Assembly: GCA_024400195.1 (NCBI GenBank)
Contig: JAKSNC010000012.1
Span: 1 to 49,283, forward strand
Length of the DNA stretch: 49,283 nt
Direction: 5' to 3'
Origin: Bacteroidales bacterium
GTDB taxonomy: Bacteria; Bacteroidota; Bacteroidia; Bacteroidales; F082
Below, in pieces: positions 17,751 to 24,550 of this stretch. Each line of letters begins with the position of its first letter. Positions within the stretch are counted from its first letter, which is position 1. The position numbers were made by a program, and so were the translations under genes. A model generated the notes under the pieces. It saw only the letters and a list, made by a program, of their open reading frames with translations. It made no database searches and was not told the DNA's origin.

Positions 17751-17865
17751 TTTTTATTTGGCAAGTTGGACTGTTTTTATTTGGCAAGTTGGACTGTTTT
17801 TATTTGGCAAGTTGGACTGTTTCCATTTGGCAAGTTGGACTGTTTTTATTTGGCAAGTTGGACTG
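17751..17865. repeat. Five perfect-length 23-bp tandem repeats
   Basis: Units at 17751, 17774, 17797, 17820 and 17843 each end in TTTGGCAAGTTGGACTG after a T-rich lead. Only unit 4 differs (TTTCC for TTTTT). There are no spacers. It lies between the phosphatase gene's 3' end and the ATPase promoter on the minus strand. Confidence 0.95.
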
Positions 17866-17935
17866 TATGTCAGGAAGATTTTAAGTCAACTTTCGCTCCA
17901 AAAGTTTCACCGGCAGCCTGTCAATCTCGTATAAG

Positions 17936-19219
17936 TCACCTCGCCAGGCTCTCAAATTCAGCAATAGTCTCGTCAAAGCGTTGGATAACATCTTCCATAT
18001 TGTAGAATCCGTCAGCATTTCTTGAAAGGCCGTCAAAATCTATCGGAAGAATCATAGGAGGATTGGATATAGAGATTTCCTGCGTTTCCCTTAATTGAGA
18101 AACGGCTGCGTAAATGAGTTTGACGTCTATAAACTCCGAGTTGCCTTTCTTATATCTTCTGAACACTATCTTAGAACCGATAGGGCTGGAGAACTCAACA
18201 GCATTGGCTGTCTGCGGCAACTTCATGCGGAGGGCGGACGTGATGGACGCGATATTGGAATCGTGGCCGCAGAGGAAGGTAAACTTGCGAGTGGTATCGC
18301 ATATCTCCTCCTTTATCTTTTTGACGAGGGGATTGGATATGAGTATTGCAGTGGCAGGAGTCGTAAATATCACCTCATCGTAAACGGTCTTGACTTTGCC
18401 GATTCGTCTCATATCATCCAAAGAGATGTCTTTTCCGAATGCTTTCCCCGTCTCGTAATACTGGAGGACGACTGCATCGGCGATGCTGTTCACCAGTTTA
18501 TAGTCGCCCGTCATCCCTGGTTCTTCTCCCTTCTCCAGAATGATGGACATCTCTTTTAAAGGAAGATGCTCAAGTTGATTTTCCTCGGCGTATGGAGACT
18601 CCTTGAAACCGATGACATCCTCCATATAGCGAATCTCATCCGAGATTTTTTCTACAGCCGCCCAAATGCCTTTGTAGGGTTCGTCTGCCGTTCCCGCCAC
18701 ACCACCAATCTCATTCATTTCTGCGATTATGCGTCTTTCAAGGTTGTCGTTCATGACTGTGTATGCCGGATGGAAAAGGGGGTCCATACCGTCATCGTCT
18801 TGTGGAAGATGATACACCTGCAAATCTTTCCCAAAGCCCACGAGGAAGTTTTCGGCAGTTCTGATAGTCCTTTGCTTTACGTTGGAATAGATAAGTGTAT
18901 TGTCCGCATTGAGTGATGCGTACATGTCGTGATTCTCCCGGTTGAGATCCTCACGGAACCAATTTCCCATTTTCTGCTCTATTCTTGCTCCACGGGCTGT
19001 GAGATGAGCTGTTCCGACACCCCAATCCACCCAATCGTACGGTGTAACTCGGTCAAGGTCGGAGCCTGGAGCCGAAAGCGGGGAACGGATGTTATGACGT
19101 GAGAAGACGACTTCATCTCTGAGGATGTAGCCTGTGTTGTCCGAATTGTGGTTGTCCTTCCTGCATGAGACGAACAGAAGGGCGATAATGAGAAGATAAC
19201 AGAAATGATAGCGTTTCAT
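17936..19219 (-). CDS. Histidine acid phosphatase (phytase/MINPP-like) lipoprotein
   Basis: The N terminus MKRYHFCYLLIIALLFVSC gives a lipoprotein with Cys19. The branch-2 histidine phosphatase motif RHNIRSP is at 41-47, with the catalytic His in RHxxR. The matching HD motif is in TFLCGHDSNIAS near residue 320. Length (427) fits phytases and inositol-polyphosphate phosphatases of gut Bacteroidales. It probably removes phosphate from phytate or sugar phosphates at the cell surface; the substrate is inference. It is flanked by repeat-rich DNA on both sides and has no operon partner. Confidence 0.88.
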   Translation of the reverse strand: MKRYHFCYLLIIALLFVSCRKDNHNSDNTGYILRDEVVFSRHNIRSPLSAPGSDLDRVTPYDWVDWGVGTAHLTARGARIEQKMGNWFREDLNRENHDMYASLNADNTLIYSNVKQRTIRTAENFLVGFGKDLQVYHLPQDDDGMDPLFHPAYTVMNDNLERRIIAEMNEIGGVAGTADEPYKGIWAAVEKISDEIRYMEDVIGFKESPYAEENQLEHLPLKEMSIILEKGEEPGMTGDYKLVNSIADAVVLQYYETGKAFGKDISLDDMRRIGKVKTVYDEVIFTTPATAILISNPLVKKIKEEICDTTRKFTFLCGHDSNIASITSALRMKLPQTANAVEFSSPIGSKIVFRRYKKGNSEFIDVKLIYAAVSQLRETQEISISNPPMILPIDFDGLSRNADGFYNMEDVIQRFDETIAEFESLAR

Positions 19220-19601
19220 TGTTACTGATAATTAAGAATTTTTAAATATAAGTTATTAACTAAAAATACTCTTGTACTGCAAATTCGAATTGTTGCATGA
19301 AGATTTGTTTGAAAGCATATAGGTTGTTCTGTTCATAAAAAACCGGCATTCATCATGCGAGACATTGAGACGTGCCAACTCGTCTTCACTAAACAGAGTG
19401 ACTGACGGCAGCATGTAACTGTAATATTTCTCGTTTTGTATCCATCGTTTTGAAAAAACGGTGCAAAATTATAAAAAACAATTGAAAAATCGGCTCATTG
19501 TGAATCGAAAAAATAATAAAACAGTGCACTTTCTGAACCGATTCGTTTAGCGAACTGAACATTTCGAGGTGCTCGAGAGTAACTTTTCAACCTCTTGGGC
19601 T
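19220..19601. other. Intergenic stretch with a weak promoter and a possible gene remnant
   Basis: A minus-strand TAATTTTGCAC box is at 19471-19464. Between it and the phosphatase start, the minus strand has a 52-codon open frame (19414-19256, starting MLPSVTLFSEDELARLN). That frame continues open upstream without a start codon, so it looks like the end of a decayed gene. I do not recognise it. The rest is AT-rich with no clear feature. Confidence 0.35.
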
Positions 19602-19743
19602 GTGAGCAGTGAGCAGTGAGCAGTGAGCAGTGAGCAGTGAGCAGGGGACAGGGGACAGGGGACAGGGAAACTGCTAAGCCTTGAACCCTCAACCCTCAAC
19701 CCTCAACCCTAAACCCTAAACCCTAAACCCTAAACCCTAAACA
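19602..19743. repeat. Heptamer tract at the 3' end of the second beta-helix gene
   Basis: There are six GTGAGCA units (19602-19643), three GGGGACA (19644-19664), then after a 19-nt gap three AACCCTC (19684-19704) and five AACCCTA (19705-19739). All have a 7-bp period. The tract touches the stop codon at 19744. Confidence 0.95.
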
Positions 19744-21054
19744 CTATTCCTTCTTGAACGTCACGCTCTCCGGGTTATAAAGTTTAACCGTCTTTGTGCC
19801 TTTCGTAACTTCCACGCTCGGGCAGTCGTCGCAGGGTTCACCCATTTCGCCGAGGGCTTCGGCTTTGCCGTCGTAATACGCCCCTTGGGCGGAAGCAATA
19901 TTGGAGAGGGCTTGCCCCTTGATGGCATTCACTTCTGCAACGGAAGTAGCGGCATTGATACTCGCAATGGCAATGGTAGCGATGCCTTTTATATTGTCGT
20001 TGTCGATCTCTTCCAGCTTTGCATTAATGGCTGCAATAGCATAGACTTTTTCGGTTTCAAGTGAGGGAGTGATTGTTACATAGCGTTGGCCTTTTAATTT
20101 ACCGGCCAGGTCTTCGGAACCGTCATTCTCAATCATTGTTGAAGGAGGATTATTGTTATCTGCTTTTACTTCATGAGTTGAAGCCACTTTGATGTTAGTA
20201 GAAGTAAGATTACCACCATTGCCGCAACCAATACCATCACTATTTCTTTTATGTTCATCAACCCAACATCCGTTTGCTATAACAATACCGCCATTGATAG
20301 TGATGTCATAGCCCCTGCGACCCTCGCCACCACCAATTCCGGCACCGGCACAATCGCTGTCACCTTTTCCGATTGCCGTAACCGTACCGCCATTGATGGT
20401 GATGCCAAAACCTTCAGCATTCCATCCGCCACCAATACCAGCACCACGTGTTCCACCATAAGCTGTAACCGTGCCACCATTGATGGTGATATTGGAGCCG
20501 CTACCTAAATATCCGCCACCTATACCGGCACCTCGATAAGCACCAGTTGCTGTAACTATGCCACCATTGATGGTAATATCAGAGCCATTTTTACCATTAC
20601 CACCACCAATTCCGGCAGCGCCGTAATCGTTTAAAGAATTTCCGGTTGCCTCGATTATACCACCATTGATAGTGATCTTACCATTTTCTTTACCACCAAT
20701 ACCACCAATACCGGCATTATCACCTCCTGTTCCTTTTGCAATCAGTTGACCGGATTGAGCTGCTTGACCATAGACAGTGAGACTTCCCTGACCTTTTACC
20801 ACCTGCAAACCGGGACCTGTACCAGAACCCTCTGCGTTTGTTGTGAGTTTGGCACCATCGGCAAGGATAAGGTGAACGTCGCCCGAGCAAGTCATACTGC
20901 GCGTTTTTACATCATTGCCCAAAACGACATACCAGCCGGCTTTTAGTAAGACAGTGCTTGCGATTACGGTAGCTTCTACGCTGCCTTCTTTCCACTCCTT
21001 AATACCGCTTTTAGGGTCATCAGGGGTGTTGTACACGGGATAAAGATAAGACAC
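19744..21054 (-). CDS. Beta-helix-like repeat protein, signal peptide out of frame
   Basis: It is a paralogue of the 13661 gene. The readable frame starts at MSYLYPVYNTPDD, and five ITINGGxVxAxG repeats ending in AGIGGG follow. Then comes a region with YAIAAINAKLEEIDNDN and INAATSVAEVNAIKGQALS, which is shared with the 21244 gene. The tail ALGEMGEPCDDCPSVEV and VKLYNPESVTFKK closes it. The expected signal peptide is encoded just upstream (21127-21055) but is one base out of frame, because the run after ATG has seven A instead of six. As written, the product would lack a signal peptide or not be made. This is a phase-variation candidate, a pseudogene or a sequence error. Confidence 0.72.
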   Translation of the reverse strand: MSYLYPVYNTPDDPKSGIKEWKEGSVEATVIASTVLLKAGWYVVLGNDVKTRSMTCSGDVHLILADGAKLTTNAEGSGTGPGLQVVKGQGSLTVYGQAAQSGQLIAKGTGGDNAGIGGIGGKENGKITINGGIIEATGNSLNDYGAAGIGGGNGKNGSDITINGGIVTATGAYRGAGIGGGYLGSGSNITINGGTVTAYGGTRGAGIGGGWNAEGFGITINGGTVTAIGKGDSDCAGAGIGGGEGRRGYDITINGGIVIANGCWVDEHKRNSDGIGCGNGGNLTSTNIKVASTHEVKADNNNPPSTMIENDGSEDLAGKLKGQRYVTITPSLETEKVYAIAAINAKLEEIDNDNIKGIATIAIASINAATSVAEVNAIKGQALSNIASAQGAYYDGKAEALGEMGEPCDDCPSVEVTKGTKTVKLYNPESVTFKKE

Positions 21055-21127
21055 CGTTTGTTTCTCTTGTGCCCACAGTCCTGCGCTCAGCGTCAGGGCG
21101 AGGAAGATTGAAAATAGTTTTTTTCAT
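21055..21127 (-). other. Frameshifted signal-peptide coding segment with a 7-A run
   Basis: The ATG at 21127-21125 is followed by seven A (21124-21118) and then sequence almost identical to the paralogue's signal peptide. With six A it would read MKKLFSI-like and join MSYLYP in frame; with seven it leaves frame after three codons. Confidence 0.8.
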
Positions 21128-21165
21128 TTGCGAATATATATTTCTGTTTTGGCCGCAAAAATACA

Positions 21166-21201
21166 ACATTTTTCCATATACGTGAGAAATATCAGCGGAA
21201 T
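21166..21201 (-). promoter_or_regulatory. 36-bp palindromic promoter-proximal element, copy 3
   Basis: CCATATACGTGAGAAATATC and the following AGCGGAAT are identical to the other copies; one base of the left half-site differs. On the minus strand it sits just upstream of a TATTTTTG box (21163-21156) ahead of the ATG at 21127. Confidence 0.6.
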
Positions 21202-21218
21202 GTTTCCGTTTTCCGTGA

Positions 21219-21239
21219 GTCTTTAGTCTTTAGTCTTTA
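21219..21239. repeat. Three GTCTTTA heptamers at the 3' end of the 21244 gene
   Basis: Units at 21219, 21226 and 21233 run up to 4 bp before the stop codon of the next minus-strand gene, the same placement as the other tracts. Confidence 0.85.
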
Positions 21240-21243
21240 GTCT

Positions 21244-21630
21244 CTACTCCTTCTTGAACTTCACGCTCTCCGGGTTATAAAGTTTAACCGTCTTCGTGCC
21301 TTTAGTCACCTCCACGCTCGGGCAGTCCTCGCAAGGTTCGCCCATTTCGCCGAGGGCGGAATTATAAACCACCATTGCTGAAGCGATGGCAGCGAGGGCC
21401 TGTTCTTTAATGGCGTTTATCGTCTCTACAGAGGTGGCGGCGTTGATGTCGGCGGTCAGCTTGGCACAGATGCCGTTTTGTCCGCCATTGACCTGCGCGG
21501 CGAACCATTGCAGGTCGGCGTAGTTGGTTAACAGGTAAGGGTTGGCTTGTGATCCGTCGCCCGTCGGCTGCTGGGCGTTGAGCATGATGCAGCACAGCAT
21601 GGCTGCGAGGATGAGGAATGTCTTCTTCAT
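21244..21630 (-). CDS. Short secreted protein with the shared C-terminal tail
   Basis: The 128-residue product has a signal peptide (MKKTFLILAAMLCCIMLNAQ) and a short N-terminal region, GDGSQANPYLLTNYADLQWF. That region resembles the start of many large Bacteroidales surface proteins. Next comes INAATSVETINAIKEQALA, like the 19744 product, and then directly the tail ALGEMGEPCEDCPSVEV with VKLYNPESVKFKK. It has no beta-helix repeats. It looks like an internally deleted member of the family, but the frame is intact and it may be a real small protein. Confidence 0.7.
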   Translation of the reverse strand: MKKTFLILAAMLCCIMLNAQQPTGDGSQANPYLLTNYADLQWFAAQVNGGQNGICAKLTADINAATSVETINAIKEQALAAIASAMVVYNSALGEMGEPCEDCPSVEVTKGTKTVKLYNPESVKFKKE

Positions 21631-21795
21631 TTGGTATTTAACTGTTTGTTGCTTTCAAGCAATTCGGGTTGCAGAAATACAACAAAAATCAACTGCGTAA
21701 AAAGTACTTTTTGAAAAAATACTCAAAGGATTTTGTCAACGAAGGTATCACGATGGCAGTTTATGAACCGGCCTGCAACAGGAGTTGTCTCTATT

Positions 21796-23157
21796 CTATT
21801 TCAAGTATTCCATTATATCTTTGCCCCAGATTTCCTCCATAATCTTCAATATTTCCTCTCTGTTGATTTCACCCTTCGTGGCGAGGTTTCTTTGGATGAA
21901 TATGCAGTTTTTGAGCGATGCTTTTCCGCAGGCGACATCGGCGGCGAGGGCTTCGCATGTCGGAGCACCGCAGACTCCGCAGTCAATCTGAGGCAGTTTC
22001 TTATGAATCTCACGCATCAGGTTCATCTTTTCCATCGCCTTTGAGATGTCGTTGTCGAGGCTCATCATCGAGCGTGGTTTGACTTCGCTTACGCTGCTGT
22101 GGCTCAGAAGATAATCTGCGTCTTCGGCAACCTGAAGCTCTTTTGTCTGAATGCCGTTACGTTCGCGTTCCGCCACTTTGCGGGCTCGTGCAAACATACG
22201 CTCGCATATCAGGAAACGGTTATCGCAGGTGAGGATTCCGCCCGGACAACTCTGGTCGCAAGCCCTAAGTTCGAGGAAGTCAATATCCTCTATTTCGTCA
22301 TTCTCCACTTTCTCGAGGAATTCCGTGACGTTCTGTATCTCATCAATGGAAAGAGAATGCGGAACGTTGGAAAGTCGTCTTTCGCCGTTGGTCAGCGAGG
22401 TGAGGACTCCGTCCGACGACAGCTGCGGAATCGGCAGTTTTATTTCTTGATAGTTCTTGCCTTGTTCTTTAATCTTCTTATAAACCCTGTTATAGAGCGA
22501 GTCCATATTGATAACGCCGTCAACGTTGGATTTGTCTTCTCCGACGGGATTCTTCACGGCGGCTATTTTCGCGGCGCACGGCGTGATGTAGAAAATGCCG
22601 ATTTCATCGTCGTCAAGTGACATCTGTTTCTTTAGCTGTCTTCTTGCGTAGATGGCCATAATGTCGATGGGAGCCTTGATGGGCATGATGTTTTCCACCA
22701 ATCCCGGAAAACGAACCTGTATCAGTCTTACCACAGCCGGACAAAATGACGAAATCAGCGGTTTGATGTCGGGATGAGCCGCAATGTATGCGTTTTTAGC
22801 CATCGTGAATATCGAAGTGGCGGCATCTGTCTCGAAAATATGCGTGAATCCAAGTTCTTTCAAGATATTGTAGATGCGCGACACCGTTATGTCCTGCGGA
22901 AATTGCCCGAGGAACACCGACGGCAGCAGCGCGACCCTACACTTGAACCCGAATATCGATTCAAAGTCGTCCTGTTTGATGTAAATGGCTCTGAAGCTGC
23001 AGGCTTTGAAGCAGTTTCCGCAGTCGATGCACTTGGCCTCGTCGATTACGGCTTTGCCATTCCGCACCCTGATGGCCTCTGTCGGACAGGAAGTCATACA
23101 GTGCGAACAACCCATACAGCGGTTTTCGTCAACTTGCAATGCGTGGTAGAATGTCAT
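21796..23157 (-). CDS. Sensory-type [FeFe]-hydrogenase (HydS-like)
   Basis: Two N-terminal 4Fe-4S clusters (CMGCSHCMTSCP at 14-25 and CIDCGNCFKACS at 43-54) precede the H-cluster domain. Motif L1 is SSFCPAVV (Cys139), L2 is TPCAAK (Cys194), and L3 is RACDQSCPGG (Cys300, Cys304), so all four cluster ligands are kept. The proton-relay cysteine preceding Cys139, present in catalytic enzymes (TSCCP), is Phe here. A C-terminal 4Fe-4S domain (CGVCGAPTCEAL, residues 393-404) replaces the PAS domain of some sensors. Known sensory hydrogenases also lack that relay cysteine, so a hydrogen or redox sensor is more likely than a turnover enzyme. It is the last gene of a six-gene operon. Confidence 0.88.
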   Translation of the reverse strand: MTFYHALQVDENRCMGCSHCMTSCPTEAIRVRNGKAVIDEAKCIDCGNCFKACSFRAIYIKQDDFESIFGFKCRVALLPSVFLGQFPQDITVSRIYNILKELGFTHIFETDAATSIFTMAKNAYIAAHPDIKPLISSFCPAVVRLIQVRFPGLVENIMPIKAPIDIMAIYARRQLKKQMSLDDDEIGIFYITPCAAKIAAVKNPVGEDKSNVDGVINMDSLYNRVYKKIKEQGKNYQEIKLPIPQLSSDGVLTSLTNGERRLSNVPHSLSIDEIQNVTEFLEKVENDEIEDIDFLELRACDQSCPGGILTCDNRFLICERMFARARKVAERERNGIQTKELQVAEDADYLLSHSSVSEVKPRSMMSLDNDISKAMEKMNLMREIHKKLPQIDCGVCGAPTCEALAADVACGKASLKNCIFIQRNLATKGEINREEILKIMEEIWGKDIMEYLK

Positions 23158-23206
23158 AATCTTAGTTTTAATTGTTAGTAATTTTTTTTCTGTGTTAAAT
23201 CTTTAA

Positions 23207-23620
23207 TTAACAAAGATTTACAATCATTTCGACTGTCGTTCCCACGCCGACTGTCGATTGTACGTTGAGTTGGTCAACGTTTTTCTTGATGTTGGGAAGT
23301 CCCATTCCGGCTCCGAAACCCATGTCGCGGACTTCTGGACGAGCGGTGGAGTTGCCTTCCTGCATGGCCCATTCGATGTCGGGAATGCCTGGACCCTTGT
23401 CGATGACGCGCATCGTTATCTGGTTGGATTCGATGTCGGCGGTGACAACGCCTCCGTAGGCGTGCGCAATGGCATTGACTTCAGCCTCGTATAGGGCGAC
23501 AACGACCCTTTTGACGATGGCGGGGGAGACGTTGAGCTGCTTCAGCGTCTTCTTGACCGAACTTGATGCTGAGCCGGCGTTCACAAAATCTCCTTCGATG
23601 ACGGTGTACTCGAAATGCAT
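23207..23620 (-). CDS. RsbW-like HATPase (anti-sigma/serine-kinase type)
   Basis: The 137-residue protein has the GHKL ATP-binding fold: N-box in YEAEVNAIAHAYGG, G1 box in DKGPGIPDIEWA and G2 box in GFGAGMGLPNIKKN. It lacks a dimerisation/His domain, as in RsbW/SpoIIAB-type serine kinases. It lies 49 nt upstream of the hydrogenase gene in the same operon. It is likely a partner switch that responds to the hydrogenase-like sensor; the target protein is not in the window. Confidence 0.85.
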   Translation of the reverse strand: MHFEYTVIEGDFVNAGSASSSVKKTLKQLNVSPAIVKRVVVALYEAEVNAIAHAYGGVVTADIESNQITMRVIDKGPGIPDIEWAMQEGNSTARPEVRDMGFGAGMGLPNIKKNVDQLNVQSTVGVGTTVEMIVNLC

Positions 23621-23638
23621 AATCTTATTTTTTTAGTG

Positions 23639-23983
23639 TTAAAATAGTGGCTTGAGGCCGTTTTGGTATAAGATTCCGCAGGCCTTGAACATAGAGAAGT
23701 CGCTCGAAAGCAGTATCATACCGTTTTCCTCAGCGAGTTCTATCATCTCGGGCGTCGGTTTCTTTTTTCTCACGAAGACGACGACTTCGAGGTTGCCCAT
23801 CTCGCACGTGCGTATGGTCTGCATCGTACACAACCCCGTTACGATAATGGGATTCTGGTCGCCTAAGGTGAGCACGTCGCTCATCAGGTCGGAACTGAAG
23901 CAGTAGTCGTTGTTGTCGTCTAAACGTTCTTCGCCACAAAGCACTTTGGCTTCCAATAATTCGGCTATTTGTTTTAATTTCAT
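23639..23983 (-). CDS. DRTGG-domain protein (HPr-kinase N-domain-like)
   Basis: The protein has 114 residues that match the small DRTGG-type domain also seen in its neighbour at 25330: MKLKQIAELLEAKVLCGEE, SSDLMSDVLTLGDQNPIIVTG, and MILLSSDFSMFKACGILYQ. These domains are found as single proteins beside hydrogenase and sensor operons and may bind a nucleotide or effector. Its function here is unknown; operon position between two HATPase genes suggests a regulatory part. Confidence 0.75.
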   Translation of the reverse strand: MKLKQIAELLEAKVLCGEERLDDNNDYCFSSDLMSDVLTLGDQNPIIVTGLCTMQTIRTCEMGNLEVVVFVRKKKPTPEMIELAEENGMILLSSDFSMFKACGILYQNGLKPLF

Positions 23984-23997
23984 CTTTTTTTTAATGA

Positions 23998-24546
23998 CTA
24001 ATCGTTATATTCTATTTCGTTTAAATTTTCCTGTATCATCTCTTTCAGGTATTTCATGATGGAAACATCGTGCATCGACATTCCGTCAAGTGCTTCTTTT
24101 ACCTCGTTGGTATCGAAGACGTATTCGTCTTTATCGGTGATGTGCCTGTAAATGAAGCGGATGTCTTCGTATTGCGATGTCAGCATTACGATTGTGCCCG
24201 AGATGTCGCCCATAGGCGGGCGGTCGATGTTGTCGTGCTGAAACCAGAAGTCGAGTTGTGTCCCGACACCGACTTCGCTCTTGATTTTCATTCCGCCTCC
24301 GCAGTTTTCGGTGTTCATCTTTATTAAAGGAAGTCCGATGCCGACTTTTCGCGTTGTGCGCGTCGTCGTCCATGGGTCGGTCACTTTTGCCAAGAACTCC
24401 TTGCTCATTCCTTTCCCGTTGTCTTTGATGGTGAAGGCATAGATGTTGTCTTTCAGGCTGTCGCGGATAGTGAGCTCGACGAGTGTCGCCTTTGCCGCAA
24501 TGGAGTTCTCCATTAAATCATATACGTGTAATGATAACTCTTTCAT
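23998..24546 (-). CDS. Stand-alone HATPase (GHKL ATP-binding protein)
   Basis: I place the start at 24546 (MKELSLHVYDLMENSIAA), since the longer frame from 24612 runs into the upstream gene. The N-box is LMENSIAAKA, G1 is DNGKGMS and G2 is KVGIGLPLIKMN, followed by VGVGTQLDFWF. It is a histidine-kinase-like ATPase without a phosphoacceptor domain. The C-terminal 70 residues are not recognisable. It starts 4 nt after the PHP gene ends, so the two are in one operon. Confidence 0.82.
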   Translation of the reverse strand: MKELSLHVYDLMENSIAAKATLVELTIRDSLKDNIYAFTIKDNGKGMSKEFLAKVTDPWTTTRTTRKVGIGLPLIKMNTENCGGGMKIKSEVGVGTQLDFWFQHDNIDRPPMGDISGTIVMLTSQYEDIRFIYRHITDKDEYVFDTNEVKEALDGMSMHDVSIMKYLKEMIQENLNEIEYND

Positions 24547-24550
24547 TTTT

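Larger units (their letters stand above)
20962..21201 (-). repeat. Copy B of the 239/240-bp near-identical direct repeat
   Basis: Counterpart of 14492-14730 in the same orientation. It is one base longer because of the extra A in the homopolymer at 21118-21124. Confidence 0.9.

Noticed and set aside
17751-17865. CRISPR array
   Set aside because: The 23-bp units abut each other with no spacers, and there are no cas genes; the same holds for the octamers at 14803-14898.
17766-18005. Plus-strand frame with repeated FYLASWTVF-like units
   Set aside because: It is a translation of the 23-bp tandem repeat running into the antisense of the phosphatase gene.
19495-19692. Small minus-strand protein with repeated TAHCSLL residues
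   Set aside because: It is only a translation of the GTGAGCA and GGGGACA heptamers.
21796-23157. Ordinary catalytic [FeFe]-hydrogenase
   Set aside because: The relay cysteine is Phe, there are no partner electron-transfer subunits, and every neighbour is a signalling protein.
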